Source: Topomyia yanbarensis (Eukaryota > Arthropoda > Insecta > Diptera > Culicidae). From it: a stretch of DNA of 64,000 bases. The stretch is from assembly GCF_030247195.1 (NCBI RefSeq), contig NC_080671.1:6724501-6788500 (forward strand). Direction: 5' to 3'. The notes beneath the pieces were generated by a model. The model saw only the letters and a list, made by a program, of their open reading frames with translations. It did not search any database and was not told where the DNA came from. A program made the position numbers and the translations under genes. Shown one piece after another: positions 1 through 13,200 of the stretch (the stretch's first letter is position 1; every line of letters begins with the position of its first letter).

Positions 1-1282
1 ACTATAAGCCCTTTCATATGGTGGTGTTATTTCAATGATTAACTCCCTAAAAATGAGATATATTTGTCAACTTTCTGGCAAGTACATATATTAAAATGAT
101 GTCTCTGGCAAAGTTGTAGACCAAGCTAGTAAAAGGCTTTGAATTGTCAAATTGAAAAACTTTCTATATTACAACAATGATTTATCTCGTGTATTTTTAA
201 AGTGATTTGGCATATTTGGAAAAAATAAAGTGCTAAGATTACGTCAATAGTGTTTTCGGACTACTCAACAAAAATAGCAAGGTTTATCATTTGCTGGTCA
301 TTTTTCAACAAAAAAAATTTTTGTGGAAGAAATGATCTAACGTTTTTGGTAAAAGTTGTATAGATGCCTTCACGAATATCTTTGCTGAATACAAGAAGTC
401 TCTTTTTTAAATGCTTAAGAAGTTATAGCTCGTTATATTTGGATGACCCCCAAACATATTTTTGTTTAATCTTTTCTATTATCATTCCTACGGGTTTCAT
501 ATATTTCACAAAGTTATTTCAATAGTCAAAATAAACAATTTTTATTAACGAGTAATTTTTCTTATCTCGAGTATTTTCGAAGATATTTAACATTTTTTGA
601 AAAACAATAGTTTTATCAAATCATCTATAACTCTACGGAGACAACGAGAGACAAGTGAAGTCTGGTAAATTTTATAGTGCTGATATAGCATTTTTAATTG
701 CAATAAGTGCTGGCTGCCCGTTCAAAAGTTATTGCTTTTAAAACTTTTACTAATTCTACCAAAAAATATCCAATAACTTCTAAGTCGCTAGACTTTGACT
801 GATGATCTCTTCTGGAAAGATATGCATCTTGATAAAACGAACAACTTTCTTGAACATGCTGAAGCTTTATCAACGATATTTCTGAAGTTATGTCGAATAA
901 AAGCTTTTAAGGGGTCATTCACGAACAACGGTCAATAACTTAGAGTGTACTATAAATAGAGATTTTTGGTCTTCAGTAAAGATGTTCGTAAAAACAAGTT
1001 TTTTGGCATTTCTTTAATACTTTATCTTGTTTTTCATTTTTTGTAGAAAATATCTCATCTCAAGGGGGATTAATCACTATGACTATATCGTCCAAATAAA
1101 GGTCTTGGATTATCATAGAACATCCCAGAAGACATAATTGTGGTACGCTTTACCGTTTTCACGTGAATAATTTTTCGCACGTTTTTGGCGAAAAAACCAA
1201 ATCGCATGAAATGCTAGCATAAGCTGTATGGTAATTTAGCAGAGACAACGTGTAGGGATTGATTTCGTCGCACCAATTTTAA

Positions 1283-2233
1283 CCCATTATGTCCTAGCGT
1301 ACGAAATTTCATACGCAAAACAACACATTTCTGGATCATACTTGTTATACAATAAAACCGTTTTCAAACTTCTGGTCTTCTGTGAATGTTAACTAATACC
1401 CTATAGTTTATAATGTGTATGCTCAATAATCATTTTTTATTAAATTCCATTGTGTTTTCGAATGTCAAAGTTGGATAAAATTCAAACCAAAATGTGAACA
1501 ATACATATTATTAATTTTCTCTTCTAAATCACTAATTCTTGTTTCGGATTGTGAACGAATGGCCATAAGAGATGTGAAAGATGTGGCTCAGTGCGAAAAA
1601 TCGGAAGAAATTGGTGAAACAATTGCAAACATTCTGCTGGTAGTTCAACGTATGAAATTTCACACGCTAGGCTGAACCGATATCTTTTTTCGCAAGGCAA
1701 AATTATTTCCTCTTTAGGATTAGAAGGAGATTTACAACTTTCTCGCTGATTTTAAAGTTGAATCAGTACATTCAAGGCTAACAAATGCTTAATACGTAGC
1801 AAATCATACCTGGTTCTACCCGGAATATTTTTTATGTAAATTCTCGTAAGAAAATGTTCTTTTTCTTAAAATAATTACTAAGTTTGAGGGAAAGATGGTT
1901 TGATGCAACGAACCAATCATGAGACGAAACGGCACGAGAGAGGAGAGTAGTGTTAAAATCATTCAAAAAAGCTGCTAAATGAATGATCTCGCAAGGTTGA
2001 AGATATTATTCGATTTTATGCTGAGTATAAAGATTTTAGCCGAATTTTCTCTGTAATGATTTTTTGATACCCTATCAGCCCAGCGTATGAAATTTCATAC
2101 GTTAGTTTTTTTCGCAACGAAACGGTCCAAAGTGGTTATTTTATTTTTCCCATACTTAATTCGGCATAATATGAGAGCTCACGAAGTATTTCATAAATTA
2201 CCAAAAGTTTTAACATAGCTGGGTTATAATGGG
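1283..2233. mobile_element. piggyBac-type MITE with TTAA target duplication
   Basis: The element starts CCCATTATGTCCTAGC and ends in an inverted, imperfect copy (GCTGGGTTATAATGGG). It is flanked on both sides by TTAA (1279-1282 and 2234-2237), the target always used by piggyBac transposases, and its CCC terminus also fits. It is 951 bp with no transposase, so it depends on an autonomous partner. Palindromic blocks related to GCGTATGAAATTTCATACGC sit inside each end (about 1298-1317 and 2083-2102), with a diverged copy near 1650, and may be transposase or host-factor sites. Confidence 0.8.
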
Positions 2234-3029
2234 TTAACCTAAACGAGAAAAAGCGTAAAAATCTAACCAGGTTGAGGACCATGAATGGCTGGACAACGAC
2301 GATACGACTCTACAAAAAATACATGTCGAGCCAATGGCTGTTACTTAATCAACCATTTCTATGCATTTTCGTGCCATAGAAAGGGTTTAATTCGCATGAA
2401 GTGACGTTAAAACACGTACGAAATCTCGCCCACCAGACTAAAAAGAAAGTTACTGTATTCTTCTACAATTATTCATTGCGATTTTGATGCTTACTTCCTC
2501 AATCTAAAAGTAGAAAATTTGTCAACGGCTACATTAACACCTTGATATGCCGGGAGGTAATGTGCATACCGATAATCGAGTCGATTAGTCTGTAGACTAC
2601 GAATGATTGAATGGAAGAATCTCCATCTACCAGTTGATAACTGGAGTACTACAGGCGATGTTTGTCATGAGTGGCACGAACCCCGACTGTATACGAGGAA
2701 CGTGTCATTTCAGTTAATTTATTCTGAATCCTAAACTTGGAGAAGATGGCGGACCTAGAATTATACCCGGCATATATGGGACTAAGCGAATCGAAGGATA
2801 TCGAGTGGGTCGATGGATTGCATCTGGGTTCTGCTGACTGTAAACAATAACACCAGCAGATACGTACTCGGAGAAGAAAACCACACATCGTTTCCGTAGC
2901 ACAGGACTGTGCATGCCGTCGGAATGTCAGACAACAAAAAAAACGTTTCGGTTTCACTAGTTCTCACCAATTTAAAATGAGCTTCTTTTCATGTGACATC
3001 ACGCTTGACTAGGGTTCTGCTCAGGAGCA

Positions 3030-3125
3030 CAATTGGTTTTGGAGCTAGGTTCAATCCGGCGCTAGCTTAGTCCTGTCACTAAGTTAGTGTCGGATTCTGA
3101 TGAGATGAAGTCAAAACTCCAATTC
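3030..3125 (-). repeat. Fragment of a dispersed repeat also present near 53.7 and 60.7 kb
   Basis: The phrase ctagcttagtc...actaagttagtgtcggattctgatgagatgaagtc is the inverse of sequence at 60640-60690 (gacttcgtctcatcagaatccgacactagcttagtt) and close to 53750-53790. No coding potential. Its full boundaries are not visible here. Confidence 0.55.
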
Positions 3126-4107
3126 CATAACTAATCCAAAAACTCGTCGCAGGTAACTTTCCCAGTATCCAGCTCGCTTGGTCGATGTCAATAGTAACTA
3201 ACTTGTGCAGTTTTTGTGTATAATAAACTCGAAATGAAGCACACCAAGCTAAGAAATATAATTCCAGATGATGAAACCGATTAAAAACTACTTAATGAAT
3301 GGAAAATCAAATGGTAATAATAAAATTACTTATTGATCTTTATCTCCAAAACCTGAATTGTCGCTACGGTTAATGGGAAGGCGAACAGATCAATTGCTTC
3401 CAGGAATTGTTGGCTCAACTCAAGTACATTTTAGGGAAAAATAGTCAGTACGAGTTATGTTTTGGTATACTCTTATGTGTTATGACTGGAGGCTAAACGA
3501 AGTCGCCTCAGTTCAGTTCACCACTTCCATGAGTTTTTGCGGCGACCAATCGAAAAATATTGCGAGAAAATTACATGCGATCAACAAAATACACATACAA
3601 AAGTAGGGTTGATCGTTGCAGTCTGTCGATCTATACCTCCCAGCATTATAGATTCTAATCATCTGTCTAATGCCAATATTTATTTTGATTATAAATTAGT
3701 AGCTAATCGGCTAAGAAACAAGTTGCGTTAGGATGTGTAACCTATTGCACGTGTTCATATTTAACATGTGCTTGTTCAAAGTGCATGAATGGTGCTCAAA
3801 AATGTACCAGTTTAGTAATTATCTAAAAGTACAATAGAGAGTAGTACTAATTTAATGGCGCTAAAAAGTACTATAACTATATTCCTCAAAATAAAAAATA
3901 AAACGTTAAAACGCTACAGGACAAAACACCAACATTTACTTTACGGACGAGACACAAAAGTAAACTGGACAAGATCAACAATTACATTTACCATGCTCTG
4001 AACTATTTGTGTAATGAGTTATGGTGAAATTACATGCAAATAAGAATGCAATACAGATGATCGCAGATGATCAAGATGATTGCGTTAGCTAGGGAACAAA
4101 TGCTAAC

Positions 4108-4289
4108 CTTCGCCTTTTGCTGCTGCTTCAGTTCTTCCTTCTTGTAATTTCGCTGGTAGGAGGTGATAACCCGCCGCAGCCTTGTGTTGAGATCTTGCAT
4201 AGTGGGCCATATCAGTTCCGGATTGGTATCGGAAGGGGCCGGTGTCGGAGCGGCACTGGGCGTGGTGCCAGCTGTGGATTCTTCATCAT
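4108..4289 (-). CDS. kis: kis exon 12 (last coding exon in window, conserved CHD7-like helix)
   Basis: The acceptor is ACACTAATCTAG|ATGATGAA and the likely donor GCGAAG|GTTAGC, which is weak at +3/+4. It completes Asp, then has an Ala/Pro/Thr linker followed by [20 protein letters not shown] and [19 protein letters not shown]...[20 protein letters not shown] is a near-identical match to CHD7/Kismet, where the next residues continue a long basic helix before the BRK domains. No continuation is visible at 1-4107, so the next exon must lie to the left of the window. The exon ends in phase 0. Confidence 0.93.
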
Positions 4290-7200
4290 CTAGATTAGTG
4301 TTTATTGAGCAAGTGGTTATCAAAACAAACCTACTACAAGGACTACGATATGTTCTATCGGATGGGAGGAAAAGGGTGGGAACAACTTACCATCTTTCGA
4401 ATCAACACCAGCGGACGAGGAACGGGCCTCCGATGGACCGTCCTCTGGATCGTCCTCATTGTCACCTTGCTTTGAGTTAGCATCGTCATCAGTTCTACGG
4501 GGAACAGACAAACAGATTATTCGAATGTGGACTCTCAGATAGGTGGGTTCATAAAATTTTATCGAAAAAGGGCTGGAATGTATGTGTGTGAATGTTTTCA
4601 ATGTGAATGTGACAAAGCTTTGATAATAGAGGAAGTCTCAATGTTTGTTAAAATTGAATGAATTCACGCGGAAGTTTCATGATTATGCAATGATTTATAT
4701 TAGTCATCACTTTGTTAACTGAGAAGCTCCATGCAAAACCGAAATCACTGGAGGAAATCCTTTGGGAAGTATACTTACTCTATTAAATCTTCTATTTGTA
4801 CAGGTTCAGAGGATCTTATATGCCAGGATACTCACATTCAGAACACTTAAATTGAACGAATCTTAACACACATTCTAGCCAAGAACTTTAGAGTGAAACA
4901 GATCAATCCGTTAGCAAAAAGGACTGATAGTAACGAGGAGCAACTGACAAAAAGATAGAGAGAGTGAAGGTAGTGAAAAATTTTGACTTACTCTTTGACA
5001 ATCGTTGTCTCCTCGACGGCTCCGTCGCCAGGACCACAGTGAATCTGGAAGCAAAGCATTGGATCCGCTCGCATCACACGGTAGTTTTCGCAGCCATGTT
5101 TGTAAGTGCCGACTAACAGGCTGCGATCGCAACAATTAGGATTCCACCATGAGCACGGCAGCTGGTCGGGCGTCGGCGGTGGACGAATTGGGAGATCGCT
5201 ACACTCGGTGGATGAGGGGGAAGAAGAAACAGAGCGTTCGATTTGTTTTTTTTTTTCGTGCCGAGAGAAATAGAGAAAAAATAGAGGGATTGATGTGGGT
5301 AATCAGTTTTGTTTCTAGGGTAATCAAAATAATTTTGCTAATCGTTTTTTCAATCAATAGGTTAAAAGAACTTAAATTGCCTGATAAAGTAGCACATAGT
5401 AAGAGAAGAGATTGGCAACAGTATTAAAGAAAGCTTGTACCCTATCTTATGGGAAAAACTCAAAGAGACACCAACACAAAATATAGCGAAGACTGGCCGA
5501 ATCAGTTTTTATGTAATCATGTCATTCAAATAATTTTGAATTTATAGCACGGAACGCCTCGATTCGCCATCTGCTTTTGCTCATTGGTGAAGAAAGGTGA
5601 AATTAAAGGTTCATACAAAAGATATGATTATCTAGTTTAAAACGCATCATAGCGGAAACTCATACTCATTGCGACGCTTTTCCATATTATGGAAACATCC
5701 TTCCAAACACATGTGGTCAAAAAAATGTTCGAAGATTCTCGCAAATATTCGGTCTTGTTAACTCAGAACATTCTATTCACATTTTTTAATTCAGAGGAAA
5801 AAACTATACACATGTTTTTAGGGAATCAATTTAATTTGAGGGGTCAATTGGATATGAAACGAGAATAGGTCAAAAATTGGAAACTCAACCACCGATTCGT
5901 ATCCATCTAATCAAACTATTTTTTTTAGAAATACTGACTAAAATAATAAACTCAGTGTATTCGCTGACAGGGAACTCAGAACTATTTTTGATTTTTGTTA
6001 AAGCGCAAAATACACTATCCGAGTATGTGATAGGGTAGAAACTTTGAAGTGTGGGAAAAGAACAGACATGCAAAACATTGTCTTTGGAATAAAATATAAA
6101 AAAATGCGATTCGCGCTATTCGCAAACAGATTAAAAAAAAATGTACAGTTTTATTGCGTAGACGAGCACAGTATATTAGTGCGACGGAAATGATTTTGTA
6201 CGATTGTTGGTTCGAATATGATTCCATACCATTCTCCACAAACCCATTTCCCAGAATCTACCATTCCCTAGAAAACCATTCCCCAGAATGCCCCCATCTC
6301 CAAAAAAGTTAATTTTTTTTATTGATTTTTGTGGTAAAGCCAAAGGTTTTGCGCATTACCTAATTTAAGGAACTAATGCGGTGTAAAGTTGCTGGGGATG
6401 TGCCGTCGAAAGGGGCGACCCCTCGCAAGCAAACCTGTTATCCACTCGTATAACCGATTTACTCGGATGCGCGGGAAATTGCCGAGGTCAACTAAGTGTG
6501 TATGTCTGTTAGTCTATGCTTATACTACACCACTGTTATGTTAAATGGCCAACTACCGTATAATGTCTTATTAAAAGAAATGTAAAAAACAACTGCTGCT
6601 AACAGTGCACTCTTCGAGGGGAGTAAAATGACCAACATTTTGAATAAGACTTTTGATTTTCATCAAGATTTTTCCCAATTATAAGCAATATAGGTGCTTT
6701 CCCCATCTTACCAAAATGTCTGGGAAATGGCTATGGGGAAAACACATCGGTGTTTTAGTTTCTGGGGAGTGATTTTCAGGGAAAAGTCGTACAGGTATAC
6801 CTCGATAGCACGTACACCTTCGCTTCGTTTAGTGTACGTATTATCGAAACGTACGTACTATCGAATCACAAAAATAAATTTCAATATATTACTTTTTATG
6901 TTTAATATTGCATGAAAACTTACAAAAATAAGATTTATCACTGAATTAATCCCCACATTAGTGATAAACTGTTCAATCACTGTGTACATGGTTTTAGAAG
7001 AACGGTTTGCTACAATCAGAATGGTTGAAAATGGCATGTAAAAGCATTTCTAGGACTTATTCAGTTCCTTGACTACGTACGATTTGTCTGAATTTCGCAT
7101 AAAGTATTCTGAATTTGTAATAAAAACCGAAAGGAATAAGATGCCTCTGAATATTGTGAGATATTCGAGAGTTATTGATAAATTCTTTGAATTTGTTAGC

Positions 7201-10200
7201 ATTTCCGCGAGTGCTATGCCATTAACAACATATTGTTTTTCTATTCCTTTATTTTTTTGATCGCAAAACGGATATTTAAATATATTTGCAATGGAGATTA
7301 AATTTTAAATATATTTTATGACAACATATGAGCTTACAGATATATAAAGCATAGTTCCCTGTCATACCTTAATCCTTGAACCATGCCAATATGTTGAATA
7401 CTTCCTTTAATTGCTCGCACAAGTTTCACAAAAGAAGTATAGAGGGAAAAGGCTCGTTTAGCTGTGTTTGTCCAGATCTGTAAGTCATATTAGTCTCCAT
7501 CAAATTCGCTGAGCGTACTTGATCCGAATCTTACCCATTCCATTCAAAACCTAGTATCTCCTAGAATGTAATGAGTTCAGCACTCACATTTTATGTGCAT
7601 AAATTTTGAAAATCAATTAGCAAAAATCGTGTTATCATTGCTCTAGATAGTATACCTTAAAAGTTACTAAAATCATTTTTGGTCTTCAGAAAAATTTCTT
7701 TGAATTTTACCGGTTACTCCGAAGTTAGTAATACTTCTCTGATACTTGTGAGACACCGTACATAAAGCATGCAAAAGTTTTTGGTCAAACTTTCATAATT
7801 TTGTGAAGTTAACTGTGAGTTTTAGAAATTTACTTGAGGTTCGTTGTAATTTATTTGTTTGAAGTAATATTGTAAAGCTTGAAGACACCCCTTGATGTTT
7901 GAATTTCTTTTTCCATAAATCCTTTAAATACTCTTGAAATTTCGTAAACTTTCCAGAAGTTCTAAAGATTTCGATCAAGATCATAAAATTTTTTGAAGTT
8001 TGCAGAATTACTCCGAGTTTGGTAAAAAATGAGTGAATATCGTGAACACTCTGCTGTTTATGTAAAATGTTTGAGTGCATGAAAATAATCTGAAGTAGGT
8101 ATTTTCCTAAATTTTATACAACCGGCGAATTGTCATCCTTAAAGTTCATTGAGATTCTCTGATGTTTGACAAAAAAAACTATGAATGATAGGAATATCGT
8201 ACAAATTGTTTGTAGTTCTAAGGATTTCCTTGTAAGTTAGCAAGCTCCCAAAATTTTATAAGACTTTCAAGATACTTGTAGGACGTCCCTAAAACTCGTA
8301 GGATTCTTTTCATACTAAGTAGAATTTCATGATGCATTTATGGTTTACTTAAACTTTGGAATACTTTGCTGGAGTTTGCAGAACTACTCTGAGTAGCACA
8401 GAACTCTTGACATAACCTCTCTAAAGTATGCAGAAGTAACATGGAACCCGTGAAACTTCTATAAAATGTGTCGCATTTTGTTGAAGTTTACAAAATCAAG
8501 CGAAAAAAAATGTTGGTAGGTGTACGTACTATCGAGGTATACCTGTATAACCAAATCTTTACCGCAACACAACAAAAATTAGCAAATTCTTTATTTCAAT
8601 TCGGAATACATAATGTTATCCTAACTTCCGGTTCCAGCACAATGCAAATCATTTCAAATATAACCGAATCGAAAACGAAGAATGTCGTTCGATGGAAGTG
8701 GCAACGAGTAATACGTTTGAAAGGATCAAATGAACTAAAAAAGTGAAGCTTCTCTAGGGAATTACTTTCTGGGAAATGGTGCATTCTGGGGGATGGAATT
8801 CTGGGGAATGGCTTTCTTGGGAACAATTTTCGGGGGAATAGTATAAAATCAATAACAATAAATGATTTTGATAGGGTTGAAATATTATATTCATCTATCA
8901 CCGAGAGTATAAAAAGTTTTAAATGGCGGTGCACTTACTGCTCAGGAACCAGTGAGTTTTCAGTGCTTAAACGGACAGGTTGATTCAAATTAATATGCTT
9001 AATGAAATGAAATTGCAGACCCTCGTTCCAATGAAAAAAAGAAAGATTTTTGTCGGCTGAACAAATGAAACTAAAATTTACTCTCCATTGTTGAAAGTTA
9101 TTTCAAAAAAGAATTGTGTTGTTTTCATGTGAACTCCTACACTGCCCATAAACGCATAAGAGTCCCATGTGGATTTTTGTCGAAAATGAGTTATCCGTTG
9201 GATTGTATTCTGTATCACCACTGAATCACACTGCACAAATAAGATTACCGGGTTTGTTCAGAAAATATCAAAAAAATACCAAAACATGGTTGTCCCATCC
9301 ATTTGGCTCAATGGATGGGACAATCTTGAACAGCGTCTTTCTCGGCTTGCTGTTTTTCAACATGGGACTCTTATGCTGTTATGGGCAGTACACCAGTGTC
9401 TTGAACCTTGAAAAAGTTGTGAAATTTTTAACAGGGTTTTAGTCATCAAATTTCGGTGTGTACGGACGAACCTGTCATGGGAGCTGTGATCCTCTGAGGT
9501 TGGAAAGTCTATTATCTTTCTTTGGAAACAACAGCCTATAGGTCGTGTGGCATCCGGCGGGTTGAAGTATCTAAGCCAAAAATGGATCCTGCTCCCAGGT
9601 CGTACGAGGCGACTGAAAACAGAGTCCTCAAATCAAGATCTATATCGGTGTCGAGCACTGAATGGCTGGCGAGGATAAAGTATGCCAGTCGCGAACGGGG
9701 TGTCATGGGCTTTGCCCCGTACTGTGTAAAGCGAATTCTGACACAATGAACGATTTGTTTATTCGCAAGTTTTGGGACTCAAATGATGATTCACAGAATT
9801 AAAAAAAAATCCAAGCGAAACTGCATCATGAAAAAGGCGCAACTGGAATCCAGATTCACAGCAAAAAATATAGACGTAGCTTCAATCCAAGAACCATGGG
9901 CTTTATAAAACCCTATACCACGAATATCTCCACAAACTGGTGCCATAACAATTCAACTCGGTGGATATGACACGTGTGGCTATTCTGGTAAGTCCAAATG
10001 CTAACTTTACACCAGGAAACCGAGTTTATTAAAAGGAATATAGTAATATACAGTAAAATAGATGTCTACTGCTTACTTTCCAGGGGAATCAGATGATGTC
10101 CCTCCATAGGAAGTGACTAAGTTAGTTGGCTACTGTAGGAAAACAAATAAGCAGTTCATTATGGCGGAAGAACATACGCAGTTCCTCTACAAACATGTGA

Positions 10201-13200
10201 ATTTGCTATATGTTGCACTGAAACAAAATGTCATCTAACAAGGTTGCCAACACTCCTCCTCAGTTTATAGAAGTTTCCTTCACACCGCTTGAGTCGCGAT
10301 GCTGTTGCAGCCTAACCCTCTCGAGTGACTTTGTCAAGATGTCCGCAATCAACTGTTGCGTTGATAGATAACGAAAATCTATGAGTTTCCGTTTATGTAT
10401 GTGCACGCATGTTTGATGTCTGTGTTTGGATCGACCCTCGATGCGATCCGAATTTGCCATTTTAATACCGGACTGATTGTTTTTCAATACAACAATGGGA
10501 AATGAATTGTCTCGGAACCCTCGGTCCTCTCACCCAGATGTAGGCGGAGTCCCAAGGTCCCCTTGAGGTACCTCAGCATGTGTTTGGCTTCTGCCTAGTC
10601 ATGGTCGGTCAGGTTCGAGACCTTCAGGCACAGCAGCGTAGTTGCGGCGGAGATATCCGGAATGGAAATACCATACCAGAAATACTGCGACGTTATAGCA
10701 AACTACCTACCAGGGAACGGGATCACGTCGTTTGGCATAAGTTCGTTTGGCATAAGTTCATTTGGCATAACAGCAGGTGACACATGCTTTCGTTTGGCAT
10801 AATGTTCATTTGGCATAATGGTCATTTGGCATAATGGTCGTTTGGCATAATTTGAAATATACATTGAAATCTCTGTTATATTTAATGTTGACGCCTAATG
10901 TGGCTACGCCACATCACTTTAAGTATGGTGGTTAAACTAGTTGATAGCTCCTATGCTTGAGCAACCCGGGCAAACGAGTGGGTTGCTGGTGAGAGGTAGC
11001 CGCTTCTGACGGCGGGTCAATGACCACCTTGACCCCTATTTGGGCTATTTGGTATATTGATTCAAAGAACTGCTCATGATTGAAAGAAGGAATCAACCCC
11101 TAAGTTTCAGCTAACGAGTGGATCACCAGTTTACTTGCGAGCGCTATTTGCTATACAAATTCAAAGAACTGCTCATGTCTTAAAGAAGGAATCAATCCTT
11201 GTTTCTGGCAAATATATTTGTGTATATTTGCCAGAAACATAAGGGTTGATTCCTTCTTTCAGTCATGAGCTGTTCTTTAAATTTGCATACCAAATGGCCC
11301 TCGCAAGTAAACTGGTGATATACTCGTTTGCCCGTTTTACCCAAAATTAGGGGTTGACTCCTTCTTTCAAAAATGAACAGCTCTTTTAATCTGCATGTTT
11401 AACAAGTTCGCTAGCAAAGTGTTGATTTACTCGTTTGTCCGGATTACTTAAACATAAGGGTTGATTCTTCTTTCAAATATGAACAGTTATTTGAACCTAT
11501 ATACCAATTAACCCTTGGCATCGTTGCATAACTGAGACCAAGGATCCGAAGCGGGATCCGCCGGGTTCCGATGGTGCGTCGGCGGCCCCTCGCGAGCAAA
11601 CCTGTGATCCACTCGTTTGCCCGTATTACTCAAACATAGGGGATATCAACTAGTTCAAGTCCGACGGAGCGGAGCGATGTCGGACAGCGCCAGGTTTAAA
11701 GCGATGTGGCGTAGCCACATTAGGCGTCAACGACTAGTAACAGAAAATTCAATGTATTATTTAAATTATGCCAAACGACCATTATGCCAAATGACCATTA
11801 TGCCAAATGAACATTATGCCAAATGAACGTATGTGTCACCTACTGTTATGCCAAATGAACATTATGACAAATGAACATTATGCCAAATGAAGTTATGCCA
11901 AATGAAGTTATGCCAAACGAACTTATGCCAAACGACGTGCTCCCCCAGGGAACGATATTTGATCTGTCTCCTCTTTTTGTTTAACATAGGCTGTATCGAG
12001 CAGGACCTTTGAGGGTTTCGCGTTCTCGTGTCCGAACCGCCCGACAAACTTGTCGATCTGATTCGTGGAAAAATGACCATCTATTGTTGCTATATGGATC
12101 CCGAGGAATTGACGATGGTCTCCCAAAGTGGATAGCTTTGAAATCCGTTTGCGCGTGGCAAAAAATAACTATGTCATCCACGTAAATCAGCATCAAGCAT
12201 GGTCCACTCTTGTTCCTCTTCACGTACAGGCACGAATCCGTTTTCCCTGGATGAAAACCCATTTAGTGATGGTGTCGATTGTGGCGTTCCAAACTCGTGC
12301 GAACTGTTTTAAGACGTGAAGGCTGAACTGTAGTTTGCCCACCAAATTGGAGTCTGACTCAAACCCAGGAGGCTGCTTCATTAATATGACTTCGTCAAGG
12401 TCCGCGTAGAGGTAGGCGCCTTTCAGGTTCAGGTGTTTTGCTATCATACCGTCTCTATCCGCGATCGTCAGCAGCGTCCGAAGAGTTCTTTACTTGGCTA
12501 CTGGTGCGAACACTTTGTCATAATCAGTGCCGTATCGCTGTGAGAATTCTCGAATTTCTTGCACGACGTGACCGTTTTCGTCTTCCTTCGTTTTGAAGGT
12601 CGACTTACAGCTTACCGTGTTTTTTCTAGCAGCAATAGCGCCAGTTCCCAGGTCTGGTTCTCTGTGTGTGAGTCAATCTCTTCTTACATGGCTACCGCAC
12701 AGGCAGCTTTCTTGGGGCTTTGAACTTCCCCATCGTATGATCGTGGCTCGTTGAAGCAACGATTAGTTACGCTTGTTACCTCTTTGAATCGTACCGACGG
12801 TATTCTCTTCGTTGCTCGTCCAGATTTTCTCGGTATACTATCAAGTATACCTAATTCACTAGCTCGCTGTCAGTAAAACCATCAAAGTCCGCATCCTCGG
12901 ACTGCGCAGAACGAAAGGTCTCATCTCCTTGAGATTCCGGTTTATTGCGGACGTCGTTTCTGTTTGTCGCGCACTTGGATTCTATTTGTTCTCGTTTTTC
13001 GCAGACGCTTTTCTTCAGAATCTAGTCGAATATTATTGTCTTTTCTTTGTTGGGGACAATATCCGGTTTATTTTTTCTGACCAACATCCCTGGTTCGTGT
13101 TTTCGGCGTCTTCTCGATGAACTTCGCGTCGAGTCTAATGATCACCAGCTTCGTTGTCCAGAAAACAATAAATTTTCTACTTCGAAAAGCAGCCAACAAC

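Larger units (their letters stand above)
1..4107 (-). other. Partial last intron of kis in the window; repeat-rich, no exon found
   Basis: No open frame resembling the expected continuation of Kismet (basic helix, then BRK domains) is visible, so at least 4.1 kb of intron separates exon 12 from the next exon. Positions 1-1100 are an AT-rich dispersed repeat whose phrases (for example a Leu-codon-free stretch around gatgcctt...ttgctgaa and aagttatagct) recur in altered form at about 41.5-41.7 kb. The piggyBac-type MITE at 1283-2233 and a fragment at 3030-3125 are listed separately. The rest, 2240-3000 and 3130-4107, shows nothing recognisable. Confidence 0.6.

Noticed and set aside
5149..5427. 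92-codon plus-strand frame opposite kis exon 10
   Set aside because: Its first third is antisense to a conserved exon and the rest is AT-rich intron; no homology.
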